A DNA stretch of 47,895 nt from Pseudomonadota bacterium (GTDB lineage Bacteria; Chloroflexota; UBA5177; JAJPKF01): positions 1 through 47,895 of the forward strand of contig JAJPKF010000009.1 in NCBI GenBank assembly GCA_021323865.1, given 5' to 3'. Of the stretch, positions 26,516 to 35,210 are shown piece after piece. The stretch's first letter is position 1; each line of letters begins with the position of its first letter. The translations under genes and the position numbers were made by a program. The notes beneath the pieces are model-generated. The model had not been told where the DNA came from. It saw nothing but the letters and a program-made list of their open reading frames with translations, and ran no database searches.

Positions 26516-26709
26516 TCGAACGGACTGATGCGCGGTCTCGTCGAGGCGATTTCCCTACTCTGAGATGAGCTTCGGCGGAAGGTAATCTGCCCCACCTCAC
26601 GCCTAGGGTGCGTTGGCCAGCGGAATCCTCCGTGCATGGGTAAACGGCGTTCCGCGGTGGACGCCAGCGGTATGATGAACACTGCGGGTGATCTTGGAGG
26701 AGTGTCCAC

Positions 26710-27390
26710 ATGGGAGTTGAACGGTCGGGCTATTCTGCAGGGCTCCGGGTCATCGGCGCCGGGTTCGGCCGGACCGGCACCATGTCTCTCAAGGCGGCGC
26801 TGGAGCAACTGGGCTTCGGCCCCTCCTATCACATGATCGAGAACTTCGACCGCCCCGATCGGGCCGCCTTCTGGCTCGACGCGGCCGAGGGCAAGCCCGT
26901 GGACTGGCGTGGATTCCTGAGCGGATATCGCGCCACCGTGGACTGGCCGGGGTGCGCCTTCTACCGCCAGCTGATGGACGCGTTCCCAAAGGCCAAGGTG
27001 CTGCTCTCCACGCGCGACCCTGAGCGCTGGTACGAGAGCGTGAGCGAGACGATTCACAGCCGGCCCAGCGCGGAGCCGCCTGGAGATGACGACCCGGTGA
27101 ATGTGCGCATGATTCGGAAAGTGGTGTGGGAGGGGAGTCTCCAGGGCCGGTTCAACGACCGCGATGAGGCGATCGATATCTTCAAGCGGCACAACGCCGA
27201 GGTGCAGGAGTCGGTTCCCGCCGAGCGTCTGCTGGTCTATGAGGTCAAGGAGGGCTGGGAGCCCTTGTGCCGGTTCCTGGACGTTCCCGTGCCCAACGAG
27301 CCGTTCCCGCATCTCAACGACCGGACCACCTTCAACGACCCCGACAGCTTCCGAGAGATGGTGGCCGAGTATCAAAGCCCCGTCGCCTAG
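26710..27390 (+). CDS. Sulfotransferase family protein
   Basis: 226 residues. The PAPS 5'-phosphosulfate loop is GFGRTGTMSLKAAL near residue 20, and the 3'-phosphate motif is STRDPERWYES near residue 102. WPGCAFYRQLMDAFPKAKVLL and the C-terminal GWEPLCRFLDVPVPNEPFP are typical of the bacterial/eukaryotic sulfotransferase group often misnamed P-loop NAD epimerase-like. The acceptor is unknown. The ATG has GGAGGAG 7 nt upstream; a TATGAT -10-like box lies at 26671-26676, with a poor -35. Confidence 0.85.
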   Translation: MGVERSGYSAGLRVIGAGFGRTGTMSLKAALEQLGFGPSYHMIENFDRPDRAAFWLDAAEGKPVDWRGFLSGYRATVDWPGCAFYRQLMDAFPKAKVLLSTRDPERWYESVSETIHSRPSAEPPGDDDPVNVRMIRKVVWEGSLQGRFNDRDEAIDIFKRHNAEVQESVPAERLLVYEVKEGWEPLCRFLDVPVPNEPFPHLNDRTTFNDPDSFREMVAEYQSPVA

Positions 27391-27635
27391 CCGGCGAGGG
27401 CTGGCTTACGGTGCAACGCCCGAATTGGCGGTTGACTCGCTGGCACCTCGGCTCCTCCGGAGATGCCGTTCCTGGGCGTCTGGGCTCAAGGCAGCGGGGG
27501 GGCATCAAGGCGGTGATCGGTTTCGGGACTGCGGTAGAGGGGATTGCAGGCCGCAACCTTGCGTCTCGGGTTCTGAGCTAGGTCCTTCCCCAATTGCGCC
27601 GCGATCCTGCAAGCCCTCCGGGCCGGTGGTTCGGC

Positions 27636-28040
27636 CTAGCGATGTCCGTTGGCGACAGCGGGCGTGAGGACCTGGTCTGCCACGTGGGCCGGGTGATGGG
27701 CATAGCGCCGGCTGGCGCCGCCGCCGTTGGCCGCCTGATTGTGGATCTCCGCCGCAAGCGGATCGCCCGCCAGTGATCTGCCGGTACGCGACCCCTCAAA
27801 GAAGAAGGCTCTGTCGTAGCGGGGCTCGAAATCGGGGAACGCGCGCCGCAGATTGTGGACCGCCTGCTGTAGGGCGGCCGAGGGGGGGAGGGAGGCGCCG
27901 AGCTGTCGATGCAGCTTGCGATACGCTGCATATTCGACTCTCAGCGCCTCCTGCAGGGAAGACTTGCGTCCGTGAGGAATGTGATGAAGCTCCTCGACAA
28001 CGGTCCAGTCGACTGCACTGATCTGCTGCGATAGATCCAT
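27636..28040 (-). CDS. Conserved-looking hypothetical protein
   Basis: 134 residues from ATG 28040, with GGGAG 8 nt upstream. Helical N-terminus (DLSQQISAVDWTVVEELHHIP), a SSLQEALRVEYAAYRKLHRQLGA helix, LRRAFPDFEPRYDRAFFFEG, and a polar, His/Ala/Gly-rich tail. I recognise no family. Coding-like composition and the ribosome site support it. No neighbour suggests a role. Confidence 0.55.
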   Translation of the reverse strand: MDLSQQISAVDWTVVEELHHIPHGRKSSLQEALRVEYAAYRKLHRQLGASLPPSAALQQAVHNLRRAFPDFEPRYDRAFFFEGSRTGRSLAGDPLAAEIHNQAANGGGASRRYAHHPAHVADQVLTPAVANGHR

Positions 28041-28285
28041 GGTTGAACTCCCGATTCGTCCCTGGGGTTTGCGGTTCCGGGGCGAATCGACTGCATCCTT
28101 CCGGGAGCATTTGGAACCGCTGCCTGATTCAGTCATGACACGGACGCCGGTCCTAGGGCTGTAGGAAAGAGCGGCTAGTTGGGCGGATTTTTACCGTGCG
28201 TTCGCAGATTATTTACCGTGCGTTCAGAACTTGCGTTCCTGTTTCATCCCGAACGGGGCAGGCGCGGCGACATTTTGACGCGCCG

Positions 28286-28534
28286 CTAGGGGCTCTTGAG
28301 GATCGGCTTCAGGCTCGGGGCCGCCCGAAGCTGCTTCATCACGTCGGCCACGCTCTCGTCGCTCAGACCATGCCGGACGTACGCGTGTATCGGCCCTCGG
28401 TCCTTGAGGGGGATGATCACGACCGTTCTCGTTGGGTCGAGATGGACCGGCCCGTCCAGCTTTTCCGGCACCAGCTCGTCGGCGATTCGGCCGGCAAAGC
28501 CGGCCACGATCTCAGCCGTCCCCGATGTCGTCAC
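28286..28534 (-). CDS. Small hypothetical protein
   Basis: 82 residues from GTG 28534, with GGAGG 6 nt upstream. It shows alternating strand/helix elements: EIVAGFAGRIADELVPEKL, RTVVIIPLKDRGPIHAYV, SDESVADVMKQLRAAP. No family recognised. The strong ribosome site makes it likely real. Confidence 0.55.
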   Translation of the reverse strand: MTTSGTAEIVAGFAGRIADELVPEKLDGPVHLDPTRTVVIIPLKDRGPIHAYVRHGLSDESVADVMKQLRAAPSLKPILKSP

Positions 28535-28621
28535 CGCGCACCTCCCATGCATGCTGCGTCTGTATGGAAGAGTGTAGCGCCGCGATCGACCGGGCCGCCG
28601 CCAAACGGTCCGGTCTCGGTA

Positions 28622-28963
28622 TCACTGCGACTGCTGGGCCGCCGCACGGATGTTGCGCACCACCTCTTGCTGAGTGGCGAGGGCGGTCTCGTAGGGAATG
28701 AGCGGCTCGATTCTCCACGTGAGAAGACCCCAGAAGGGCAGGCTGGTCAGCATCCGGTCCAGATCTTCGGGTGATTCGGCCTCGATGATGGCGCAGCCGG
28801 CGCGGCGTCCGGCCTTGACGCCACCCACGAGTTTCCCCTCTGACTGCCACTGTGCCAGCCGGCTCAGACTCGGGGCGATGGCATTCTCCAGCACACCCGC
28901 GACCGCGTCGGGCGGCAGCAGCGCTCCAGTTTCGATGTTGTCTCCCTGCACCAGAAACTTCAT
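28622..28963 (-). CDS. Muconolactone-isomerase-like (dimeric ferredoxin fold) protein
   Basis: 113 residues: strand MKFLVQGDNIE, helix LENAIAPSLSRLAQWQSEGKL, strand GGVKAGRRAGCAIIEAESPEDLDRML, then FWGLLTWRIEPLIPYE. This is the arrangement of muconolactone delta-isomerase and related small alpha/beta barrels. No aromatic-degradation genes are nearby, so the isomerase role is not supported and a generic small-molecule binding role is equally likely. ATG 28963 has GGAGG 7 nt upstream. Confidence 0.7.
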   Translation of the reverse strand: MKFLVQGDNIETGALLPPDAVAGVLENAIAPSLSRLAQWQSEGKLVGGVKAGRRAGCAIIEAESPEDLDRMLTSLPFWGLLTWRIEPLIPYETALATQQEVVRNIRAAAQQSQ

Positions 28964-29126
28964 GGTCTTGCCTCCGTAGGGTTTGTCCGACGCGAACGCC
29001 GGACTCATGTGGAGCCTAGCAGGGCGGTCTTCCGCTCAGCTTCCACTCTTGCCTGTGCCGCCCGGGGTTCCCCCAGGGGACCGTGCGCTCAGACCCGTTC
29101 GGAGTATCCAAGCCGCCGGTGATCGT

Positions 29127-30557
29127 TTAGGCCGGGAAGCGCAGCGCCATGACCGGCAGATACTCGCCGGCGAGGGAGCGATGCCACCAGGCGCCCGTCT
29201 CCCGGCGCTCCTGCCACGTGGTGAAGCGATACCGATAGAGCCGCGCGCGGACATACCTGGGTGGCTCTTGTGGGAACGGATTGTGGCGGATCAGCTTGAG
29301 GATGGCGGGATCGTTGCGCAGCAGCTTCTCGACCAGCGCCTCCAGCCACGGATGCTGAAAGGGCATGGACATGGCGGCAAACCACATGAGCCAGTCGAGT
29401 CGCAAGTGGTAGGGAGCGACCTGCGGAGGCCGGCGCCATGGATCGCCCGGCTTGCCCTTGAACCCATATTCGTGCCACTCCCCGGCAGCCAGGTCCACCT
29501 CTGTCGCCGCGCCCTCAAGCGTCACCTCATAGCGCACCTTGGTCACCGAACCGAATGCTCCGTAGGCGTTGACGAAATGAAAGCGGTTGAAGCTATAGTT
29601 CATGAGCTGGCTGGGCGAGAGCATATTGCGAACCGGCCAGATGCTGAGCACGGCCACCAGGAGCGTCATGCCGATGGTCAGGGCGGTCCACCACACCGGC
29701 AGCGGCGCGACCGGGTGCGGCTTCAAGGGAAGCGCCACCCCCAGAACGCGATCGTCCAGGGCGCTGAAGGCGAGCACGATGGCGCCGAAATTCAGCCATG
29801 AGAAGTTGCCGCTCAGCACCAGCCACAGCTGGGTCACGATGATGATGCCGGCAGCAATATCCGCCACCGGCTGGGGCGCAAAGAGGCCGAAGGGCACGAT
29901 CAGCTGGGCGAAGTGGTTTCCCAGCACCTCGACCTTGTGAAGCGGCTTGGGAAGGTGATGGAAGTACCAGCTGAACGGGTTCGGCATGGGCTGCGTCTCA
30001 TGGTGGTAGTAGAGGCAGGTCAGGTTGCGCCAGCAGGGGTCGCCGCGGAGCTTGATCAGGCCGGCGCCGAACTCGAGCCGGAAGAGCAGCCACCGGAGCA
30101 GATACAGCATGAGCAGTGGGGGTGCCGTCCTGCCGCCTCCGAGCAGCGCCGCCAGCGCGCCCATCTCCAGTAGGAGCGATTCCCATCCAAAGGCGTAGAA
30201 GGTCTGTCCGACATTGACGATGGACAGATAGAGCACCCACAGCACGGGCCAGATGAGCATCGGGGCCCAATCGCTCAGCCGATCGGGCACACCCGCGAGA
30301 AGAAGCGCAGACAGCACGATGCCGCTCCAGGCAACCACGGCCAGAAGCCGGTCGGAATATCGGAAATGAAAGAGGCTCGGAGCGTCGCGAAGACGGACCA
30401 GGGGGATGAACCGCGGGACGGGAAGCAGGCCGTTCTCTCCCAACAGTGGCCGGAACTGGTTGAGCGCCACCAGGAATGCGATCAGGTATAGCGCGGCGAG
30501 CGAGCGCTCATATAGCAGTCGCGCCAGCCAGTAATCAGGAGCTTGGAGCCAGCTCAC
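29127..30557 (-). CDS. Lipase maturation factor (LMF)-like membrane protein
   Basis: 476 residues. Several transmembrane helices with the LMF pattern: YERSLAALYLIAFLVALNQFRPLLGENGLLP, a W-rich central part FYAFGWESLLLEMG, RLEFGAGLIKLRGDPCWRNLTCLYYHHETQPMPNPFSWYFHHLP and QLIVPFGLFAPQP (each quoted in part). A soluble C-terminal half carries KYRPWRRPP-like and PPRYVRARLYRYRF elements. In vertebrates LMF1 helps fold lipases in the ER; in bacteria the role is unknown, possibly assisting a secreted or membrane partner. The start is GTG 30557 with GGGAGG 8 nt upstream. It follows the FAD oxidoreductase gene by 14 nt, so they form an operon. Confidence 0.85.
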   Translation of the reverse strand: MSWLQAPDYWLARLLYERSLAALYLIAFLVALNQFRPLLGENGLLPVPRFIPLVRLRDAPSLFHFRYSDRLLAVVAWSGIVLSALLLAGVPDRLSDWAPMLIWPVLWVLYLSIVNVGQTFYAFGWESLLLEMGALAALLGGGRTAPPLLMLYLLRWLLFRLEFGAGLIKLRGDPCWRNLTCLYYHHETQPMPNPFSWYFHHLPKPLHKVEVLGNHFAQLIVPFGLFAPQPVADIAAGIIIVTQLWLVLSGNFSWLNFGAIVLAFSALDDRVLGVALPLKPHPVAPLPVWWTALTIGMTLLVAVLSIWPVRNMLSPSQLMNYSFNRFHFVNAYGAFGSVTKVRYEVTLEGAATEVDLAAGEWHEYGFKGKPGDPWRRPPQVAPYHLRLDWLMWFAAMSMPFQHPWLEALVEKLLRNDPAILKLIRHNPFPQEPPRYVRARLYRYRFTTWQERRETGAWWHRSLAGEYLPVMALRFPA

Positions 30558-30571
30558 GCGGTGAGCCTCCC

Positions 30572-31978
30572 CTATTGATTGCGGAGGAGTTGCCCCACGG
30601 CGTGCCAGCCGCACATTCCGTGCACGCCACCGCCAGGAGGGGTGGCGGCGGAGCACAGGAGAATTCGGGGATTCGGCGTTCGGTACGGATTCAAGGACAG
30701 CACGGGCCGGGCCAGCAGCTGCCGGTAATCCTGACGGCCGACGTTGACGTCGCCGCCGATGCAGTTGGGCTCCTGCTGCTCCAGCTCACGACTGGTCCAG
30801 GTCTTCCGTTCGCGAATGAGGTCACGGAAGCCGGGGGCGAACCGCTCGATCTGCCGCTCGATCTCGTTAGTCATGTCTCTCGAAGAGCCGTTGGGCACGT
30901 GACAGTAGGCCCACAGCACCTGTTTCCCCTGCGGCGCGCGAGTATCGTCAAAGAGGCTGGCCTGGGTCACCAGCACGAAGGGTCGCTCGGGATGACCGCC
31001 CCGTGCCACCTCCTCCTCGGCGGCCGAGATCTCTTCAAGCGAGCCGCCCACGTGGATGGTCCCGGCCCGGAGGCAGGCCTCGGCGCGCCAAGGGACCGTG
31101 CCGTTCAGGGTCCAATCGATCTTGAAGGCGCCGGGACCGTAGCGGTAGCGATCCAGCTTCTGCAGGTAGCGCTTTGGAAGCTGGTCGCCGGCGATGCGGG
31201 TGACGCCGGTCGGGGACAGATCGAGCATGAGCACGGTTCCCGAGGGCAGGGAGGAGAGGGCCTCAACGGGCGTGCCGCAGCGCAGCTCGCCTCCCAACCT
31301 TTGGAATCGCTCCGTGAGGAGCTCGGCGAGGGCGCCGGAGCCGCCGCGCATGAACGGCCACCCCCCGACATGTGCGGATGCGAGCATGATCACACCGAAG
31401 GCCGAGCTCACCGGTTCCCGGAGCGACAGCATCGCATGTGCGGCCGCACCGGCGAAGAGGGCGCGGGCTCGCTCCGTCCGAAAGACCAACCGTGCCAGAT
31501 GGTAGGCAGGTGGCAGGGCCGTCAGCCCGAACCGCGTCAGCAGGAGCGGCGCCCGGGGAACATGCAGCAGCGGCTGAAGGATCTCGGCGAAGAACCGATC
31601 CGCGTGCCGGACGGGTGGGCCGACGAGCAGACGGTAGATGGCGGCATCGACCCCGAGGCCGCTTGCCGTCTCGTCCAGAGAGTGCTCGACCACCACCGCC
31701 GTTCCGTCGTCGAGGGGGTGGGCGAGTGGCGCCGGGGGCCGGACGAGGTCCAAACTCAGCTCCTCGAGGGCCGGGGAGACGGTCGCCAGGGCCATCACGC
31801 TGGCGCAGATGTCATGACGGAAACCGCTCTCCAAAAGCTCGGCGCTGCGGAGGCAGCCCCCCGGTTGGGCGGCAGCCTCCAGCACCAACACCGATCGGCC
31901 TGCCTGCAGCAAACGGGTGCCTGCAATCAGGCCATTGGCGCCGGACCCCACCACCACCGCGTCGTAGGATTCCTGCAT
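30572..31978 (-). CDS. FAD-dependent oxidoreductase, phytoene-desaturase/PYROXD2-like
   Basis: 468 residues. The N-terminal dinucleotide site is VVVGSGANGLIAGTRLLQAGRSVLVLEA, followed by PGGCLRSAEL and GFRHDICAS as in the CrtI/PYROXD2 group. The C-terminal FAD motif is PGGGVHGMCGWHA. Family members desaturate carotenoids or oxidise amines; no carotenoid gene is present here. It lacks features of CgoX-type coproporphyrinogen oxidase. First gene of the operon with the LMF-like protein, which suggests shared function at the membrane. Confidence 0.85.
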   Translation of the reverse strand: MQESYDAVVVGSGANGLIAGTRLLQAGRSVLVLEAAAQPGGCLRSAELLESGFRHDICASVMALATVSPALEELSLDLVRPPAPLAHPLDDGTAVVVEHSLDETASGLGVDAAIYRLLVGPPVRHADRFFAEILQPLLHVPRAPLLLTRFGLTALPPAYHLARLVFRTERARALFAGAAAHAMLSLREPVSSAFGVIMLASAHVGGWPFMRGGSGALAELLTERFQRLGGELRCGTPVEALSSLPSGTVLMLDLSPTGVTRIAGDQLPKRYLQKLDRYRYGPGAFKIDWTLNGTVPWRAEACLRAGTIHVGGSLEEISAAEEEVARGGHPERPFVLVTQASLFDDTRAPQGKQVLWAYCHVPNGSSRDMTNEIERQIERFAPGFRDLIRERKTWTSRELEQQEPNCIGGDVNVGRQDYRQLLARPVLSLNPYRTPNPRILLCSAATPPGGGVHGMCGWHAVGQLLRNQ

Positions 31979-32120
31979 TGCGTCCCGCCCGAATCCGCTC
32001 TTCGCTTCAGGGTAGCCGCATCGAGTGACGCATGCCCGCCCGGGAGCTGCGCGATCGGCCGTGTTTCCGTTCGCTTGCTGCGACCGGTATGGGCCGGCCT
32101 CGGGCGACGACTCTTATCGG

Positions 32121-32465
32121 CTAGCCGTCGAGCCCCTGGTACTCGCAGGCGGCGCGAATCACGTCTTCAAAGGTGGCGTCGGGAAGAATCGCGTCCCTGC
32201 GCGCTTCCGGCTTGGCCGACACCAGCGACCACCAGATGCGGAAGGCTTCGGGGTCCATCTGCGCCTGCTCCGTCTCTCGACGGGCGCCCTCGTCACGAAC
32301 TGTCTGTCCGGCCTCACAGTCAGGACACAGCGCCCAGGCATCCTGATGCCCGGCAACCGATCGCAGGACCTTGCCCAGGGGACTGTGCCGCCTTGCGGTC
32401 CGGATGGGCCGTCCGCACTCGTCACAGCGACGCGTCGACCCGTACGACACTTTGCGTATACCCAT
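32121..32465 (-). CDS. Zinc-ribbon hypothetical protein
   Basis: 114 residues. Two CxxC pairs (RRCDECGRPI and ALCPDCEAG) about 30 residues apart form a zinc ribbon. An acidic helical C-terminus, ARRDAILPDATFEDVIRAACEYQ, follows. Family unknown. The start is ATG 32465 with GGGAG close upstream. Confidence 0.65.
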   Translation of the reverse strand: MGIRKVSYGSTRRCDECGRPIRTARRHSPLGKVLRSVAGHQDAWALCPDCEAGQTVRDEGARRETEQAQMDPEAFRIWWSLVSAKPEARRDAILPDATFEDVIRAACEYQGLDG

Positions 32466-32580
32466 GGCTCCCGGTTTGTCACATCCGTCAAGACTTGTGT
32501 ATGGGCCGGGTGGGCTGGGTCGTTCGGGCTACGATCTCATGCGATGCGAGAGCAGAGAGCGGGGCCTTGGAGCCTGTCGG

Positions 32581-33687
32581 TTAGCGCACCAGGTCTATGG
32601 TGGTCAGCCACATGTGGTCCCAGCGTGCCAGACCTATGCCGGCCCGCCGGTAGCTCCCTTGCAGTATCAGGCGGTGTGCCGGGCTCATCAGGAGCGAATC
32701 GATGCAGGCGCTGAGCGGCTTGGCGAGGGCCACGCCTTCGGCATAGGTGGTGAAGGAGACGTGATGCCGGGTCAGCCGCTGGCCCGGCGTGGATCCGTCG
32801 GAACCGACATGGGGATGGGAGTAGTAGTAGCCGTATCGAGCCATGTCGTCGCTGTGCCCCTGCGCCGCCATGCGCACGTTGTGGTTCATCACCAAGGGGC
32901 GGAGGTGGATCTGCTTGCGAGTGCGGTTGATCAAGCCCAACGTGTAATCGGCCAGCCGCCGGATGTCGGACGTCTTGGGAGCAGGCGGGAAGGACGGACC
33001 CAGAGGGACCTTGGGCGTCACGCCTCGAAATACGGGCACGTCGAAGAGCGATAGACCGTTCGACGCCAGGATCTCGACGACGTACTGTCCGTTGGCGTGA
33101 AACGGCACGGTGCCCCAGTAGTGCTGACCGTTGGTGTGCAGGCCATAGGTATGGACCCAGCCGCTGGGTGCGGTCACGTACAGCTTGGACTCGACCGGAT
33201 ACCGGCTCCATCCCCGAATGTGGGCGTTCTTAACCGCTGAGGTCATGACCGGGTTCAAACCGGTCATTCGGGCATCGAAGAGGGTGTTATCGAAGATGCT
33301 GATCAACTTGAAGGGGGGCATGGAGATGGCGGCATCCGGGTCCGTGATGGATCCCAAGGGATAGGTGAACTGCTCCAGCAGGGCTCCGGGACCCCAGAAA
33401 GAGCCGGTCAGCTTGGGCGCTGCCTTAACCGCCAGCTCGTACTGCCCGGTGGAGTTGGTCCGTGCTTGCGAAGACCCAGTCCAAATGAAGGCGTTTGATA
33501 CCGGCTTGCCGCTGGGACCGCGAATGGTGCCCTTCAGAACCAGCTTGGGAGTGGTGGTGGCATTGCCGATTCCGGAGGCGGAGACCGCTCCGGCGGAGAA
33601 TCCCGCAATGGCGCTGATGAGCGCGGCCGAAGACAGGAAGACGCCGACCCGACGCGTGCGTAGCTTCTCGAGGGGAAACCAGAACAT
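32581..33687 (-). CDS. Secreted CAP-domain (SCP/PR-1) protein
   Basis: 368 residues. Signal peptide about residues 10-40. Residues 50-100 (LKGTIRGPSGKPVSNAFIW, TNSTGQYEL) resemble a carboxypeptidase-regulatory-like beta-sandwich. The C-terminal third is a CAP domain: LINRTRKQIHLRPLVMN, HSDDMARYGYYYSHPH, GQRLTRHHVSF, YAEGVAL, MSPAHRLILQGSYRRAGIGL. CAP proteins in bacteria are secreted and bind ligands or degrade wall components; the exact role is unknown. Chosen start ATG 33687; a GTG at 33711 has no ribosome site. The 318-bp gap upstream to 34005 holds nothing else I can support. Confidence 0.85.
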   Translation of the reverse strand: MFWFPLEKLRTRRVGVFLSSAALISAIAGFSAGAVSASGIGNATTTPKLVLKGTIRGPSGKPVSNAFIWTGSSQARTNSTGQYELAVKAAPKLTGSFWGPGALLEQFTYPLGSITDPDAAISMPPFKLISIFDNTLFDARMTGLNPVMTSAVKNAHIRGWSRYPVESKLYVTAPSGWVHTYGLHTNGQHYWGTVPFHANGQYVVEILASNGLSLFDVPVFRGVTPKVPLGPSFPPAPKTSDIRRLADYTLGLINRTRKQIHLRPLVMNHNVRMAAQGHSDDMARYGYYYSHPHVGSDGSTPGQRLTRHHVSFTTYAEGVALAKPLSACIDSLLMSPAHRLILQGSYRRAGIGLARWDHMWLTTIDLVR

Positions 33688-34005
33688 CTGAGAGCCTTTC
33701 CGTCGTTCCACCGGAGGCGAGCGGTCCCGCGAGGCTCAGACGCCTGAGATGATCCCGTTCCCGCTCACACCGGCTGTGGGTAGAGACAAGCGCGCGCATC
33801 CCCGATCGCACACGTGGGTTCAGGATGGTTCGGTCGGCGATCAGACGGCACCGTACCATGGGCACCCGGGCTGGTGAGAAAGGTGGGCTATCGAGTTCCC
33901 GAGCCGCAACCCGGCAATGGCCGGCGCACCTCGACGGCTACCTGCGAGCGGGCCGATGAGGCAACTCCGCACGTCCGACGGCAAACGGATTCTGGTCTCA
34001 GAACA

Positions 34006-34806
34006 TCACAGCTCGGCCCGTTGGTAGCGCCTCCACATCGATTGGGCCATCCGGTCAGCATCCGACCGGATCCCGTAGCGCTCGAAGTGGCGGCAGACGT
34101 TTTGAAGGTCGCGGCGAAGCAGCTGGAAGGCGTTGCGATTGAAGCGGGGATCAACTGCCTGCGGGAAGTCGATGATGGTAGTCCGGCCGTTTGCGTGCAG
34201 GATGTTGTACGGCGACAGGTCACCGTGGACCAACTCCAATCGCAGGAATTCGGTGATGTTCCAGATGATGCGCTCGAAGCAGTGCCGGGCCTCGCCTTGG
34301 GAGAGTTGAACGTCTCGCAGCTTGGGCGCCGCCTCTTCGCCGGTGCCGACGTACTCCATGAGAATGACGTTCTCTCCGAGCCGGATGGGCGTCGGAACAT
34401 CGGTTCCGGCAGGGCTCAGCGTCCTGAGGACCTCCCACTCGTGAACCATCCAGGTTCCCTGCTTGACCCGCTTGCCCCAGGACGTGCGCTTCTTGAAGGC
34501 TCGCGCGTCCCGCTTGTTCAGGATGAGATTGCCTTCCCGGTAGACGCCCTGATTTCCGAAGCTGCGGTGTTCACTGGAACGAAATACCTTGGCGGCCACA
34601 AGACCGTCCCACACCTCCGGATGCGCGCGACAGCAGAAAACCGTTCCTTCCTTGCCGCTCTTCAGCTCCCCGATGACTTCGAGCAGGACGCCCTCGTCCA
34701 GGAAAGCGTCGAGTGGGTCCGGTTCGTCCGCCTCCTCGTGGGAGGCGTTAATGATAGCGAGGTCTTCGTAGAGCGCGTCGTCCGCGAAGACCAGATTCTT
34801 GGGCAA
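34006..34806 (-). CDS. RIO-type serine kinase
   Basis: About 266 residues. The flexible P-loop region is LKSGKEGTVF, followed by Lys73 (AAKVF) that would position ATP, the catalytic loop HGDLSPYN with Asp196, and the metal-binding Asp213 in IIDFPQ. These match RIO kinases, which in eukaryotes and archaea act in small-subunit ribosome maturation; the bacterial role is unclear. The start proposed is TTG 34806, preceded by GAGGAG at 7 nt; the frame is open much further upstream but that part looks non-coding. The DEAD-box helicase lies elsewhere in the window, so a shared ribosome role is only suggestive. Confidence 0.85.
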   Translation of the reverse strand: MPKNLVFADDALYEDLAIINASHEEADEPDPLDAFLDEGVLLEVIGELKSGKEGTVFCCRAHPEVWDGLVAAKVFRSSEHRSFGNQGVYREGNLILNKRDARAFKKRTSWGKRVKQGTWMVHEWEVLRTLSPAGTDVPTPIRLGENVILMEYVGTGEEAAPKLRDVQLSQGEARHCFERIIWNITEFLRLELVHGDLSPYNILHANGRTTIIDFPQAVDPRFNRNAFQLLRRDLQNVCRHFERYGIRSDADRMAQSMWRRYQRAEL

Positions 34807-35210
34807 CGTCTGACTCCTCAATCGATCGACGATCGGCAGGGATCTCGGACGGCCGGCTACATGGGCTGCCCGGGATGACAGGATGACGCAGGCATGTCTG
34901 TCCCGCCGGCCGCACTGGGCTGTTGCGGGGCCTGTTCCCGGGCAGGCGATCAGGGCCGGCGTTGCATGGAAGCCGGCCGGCCGGTCCCTCGTCTGCCGCC
35001 TGTTCTCGATCCGCTCCGAAGGAGGAGCTAGAGAGTCACAAGGGAGAGGAGGTCGCCGACGCAGCCGGCGATGACGGGTGCAAATCTCGCCATGGTTCCC
35101 TCCTCGAGAGGCTCTGTCTTTCGCATTCAACCGGAGGATAGCACGTGTCGCACGGCCTGCTCGGCCCGGATTCTGCCCAGGAGGGCCGAGCAACGAGCGA
35201 GGGAGGCGGC
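34807..35210. other. Divergent region between RIO kinase and phospholipase D genes
   Basis: 404 bp. On the minus strand a 21-codon open frame at 35028-35093 (MARFAPVIAGCVGDLLSLVTL) has a strong GAGGAGGG ribosome site 4 nt before ATG 35093. It ends about 220 bp upstream of the RIO kinase start. It could be a leader peptide or chance. I see no reliable promoter boxes. Confidence 0.4.

Noticed and set aside
30572..31978. FAD oxidoreductase as the missing coproporphyrinogen oxidase CgoX
   Set aside because: The sequence follows the CrtI/PYROXD2 pattern and is 13 kb from the heme operon, on the opposite strand.
30476..32584. 702-codon plus-strand frame across the LMF/FAD genes
   Set aside because: It is opposite two well-recognised genes with their own ribosome sites; composition is shadow-like.
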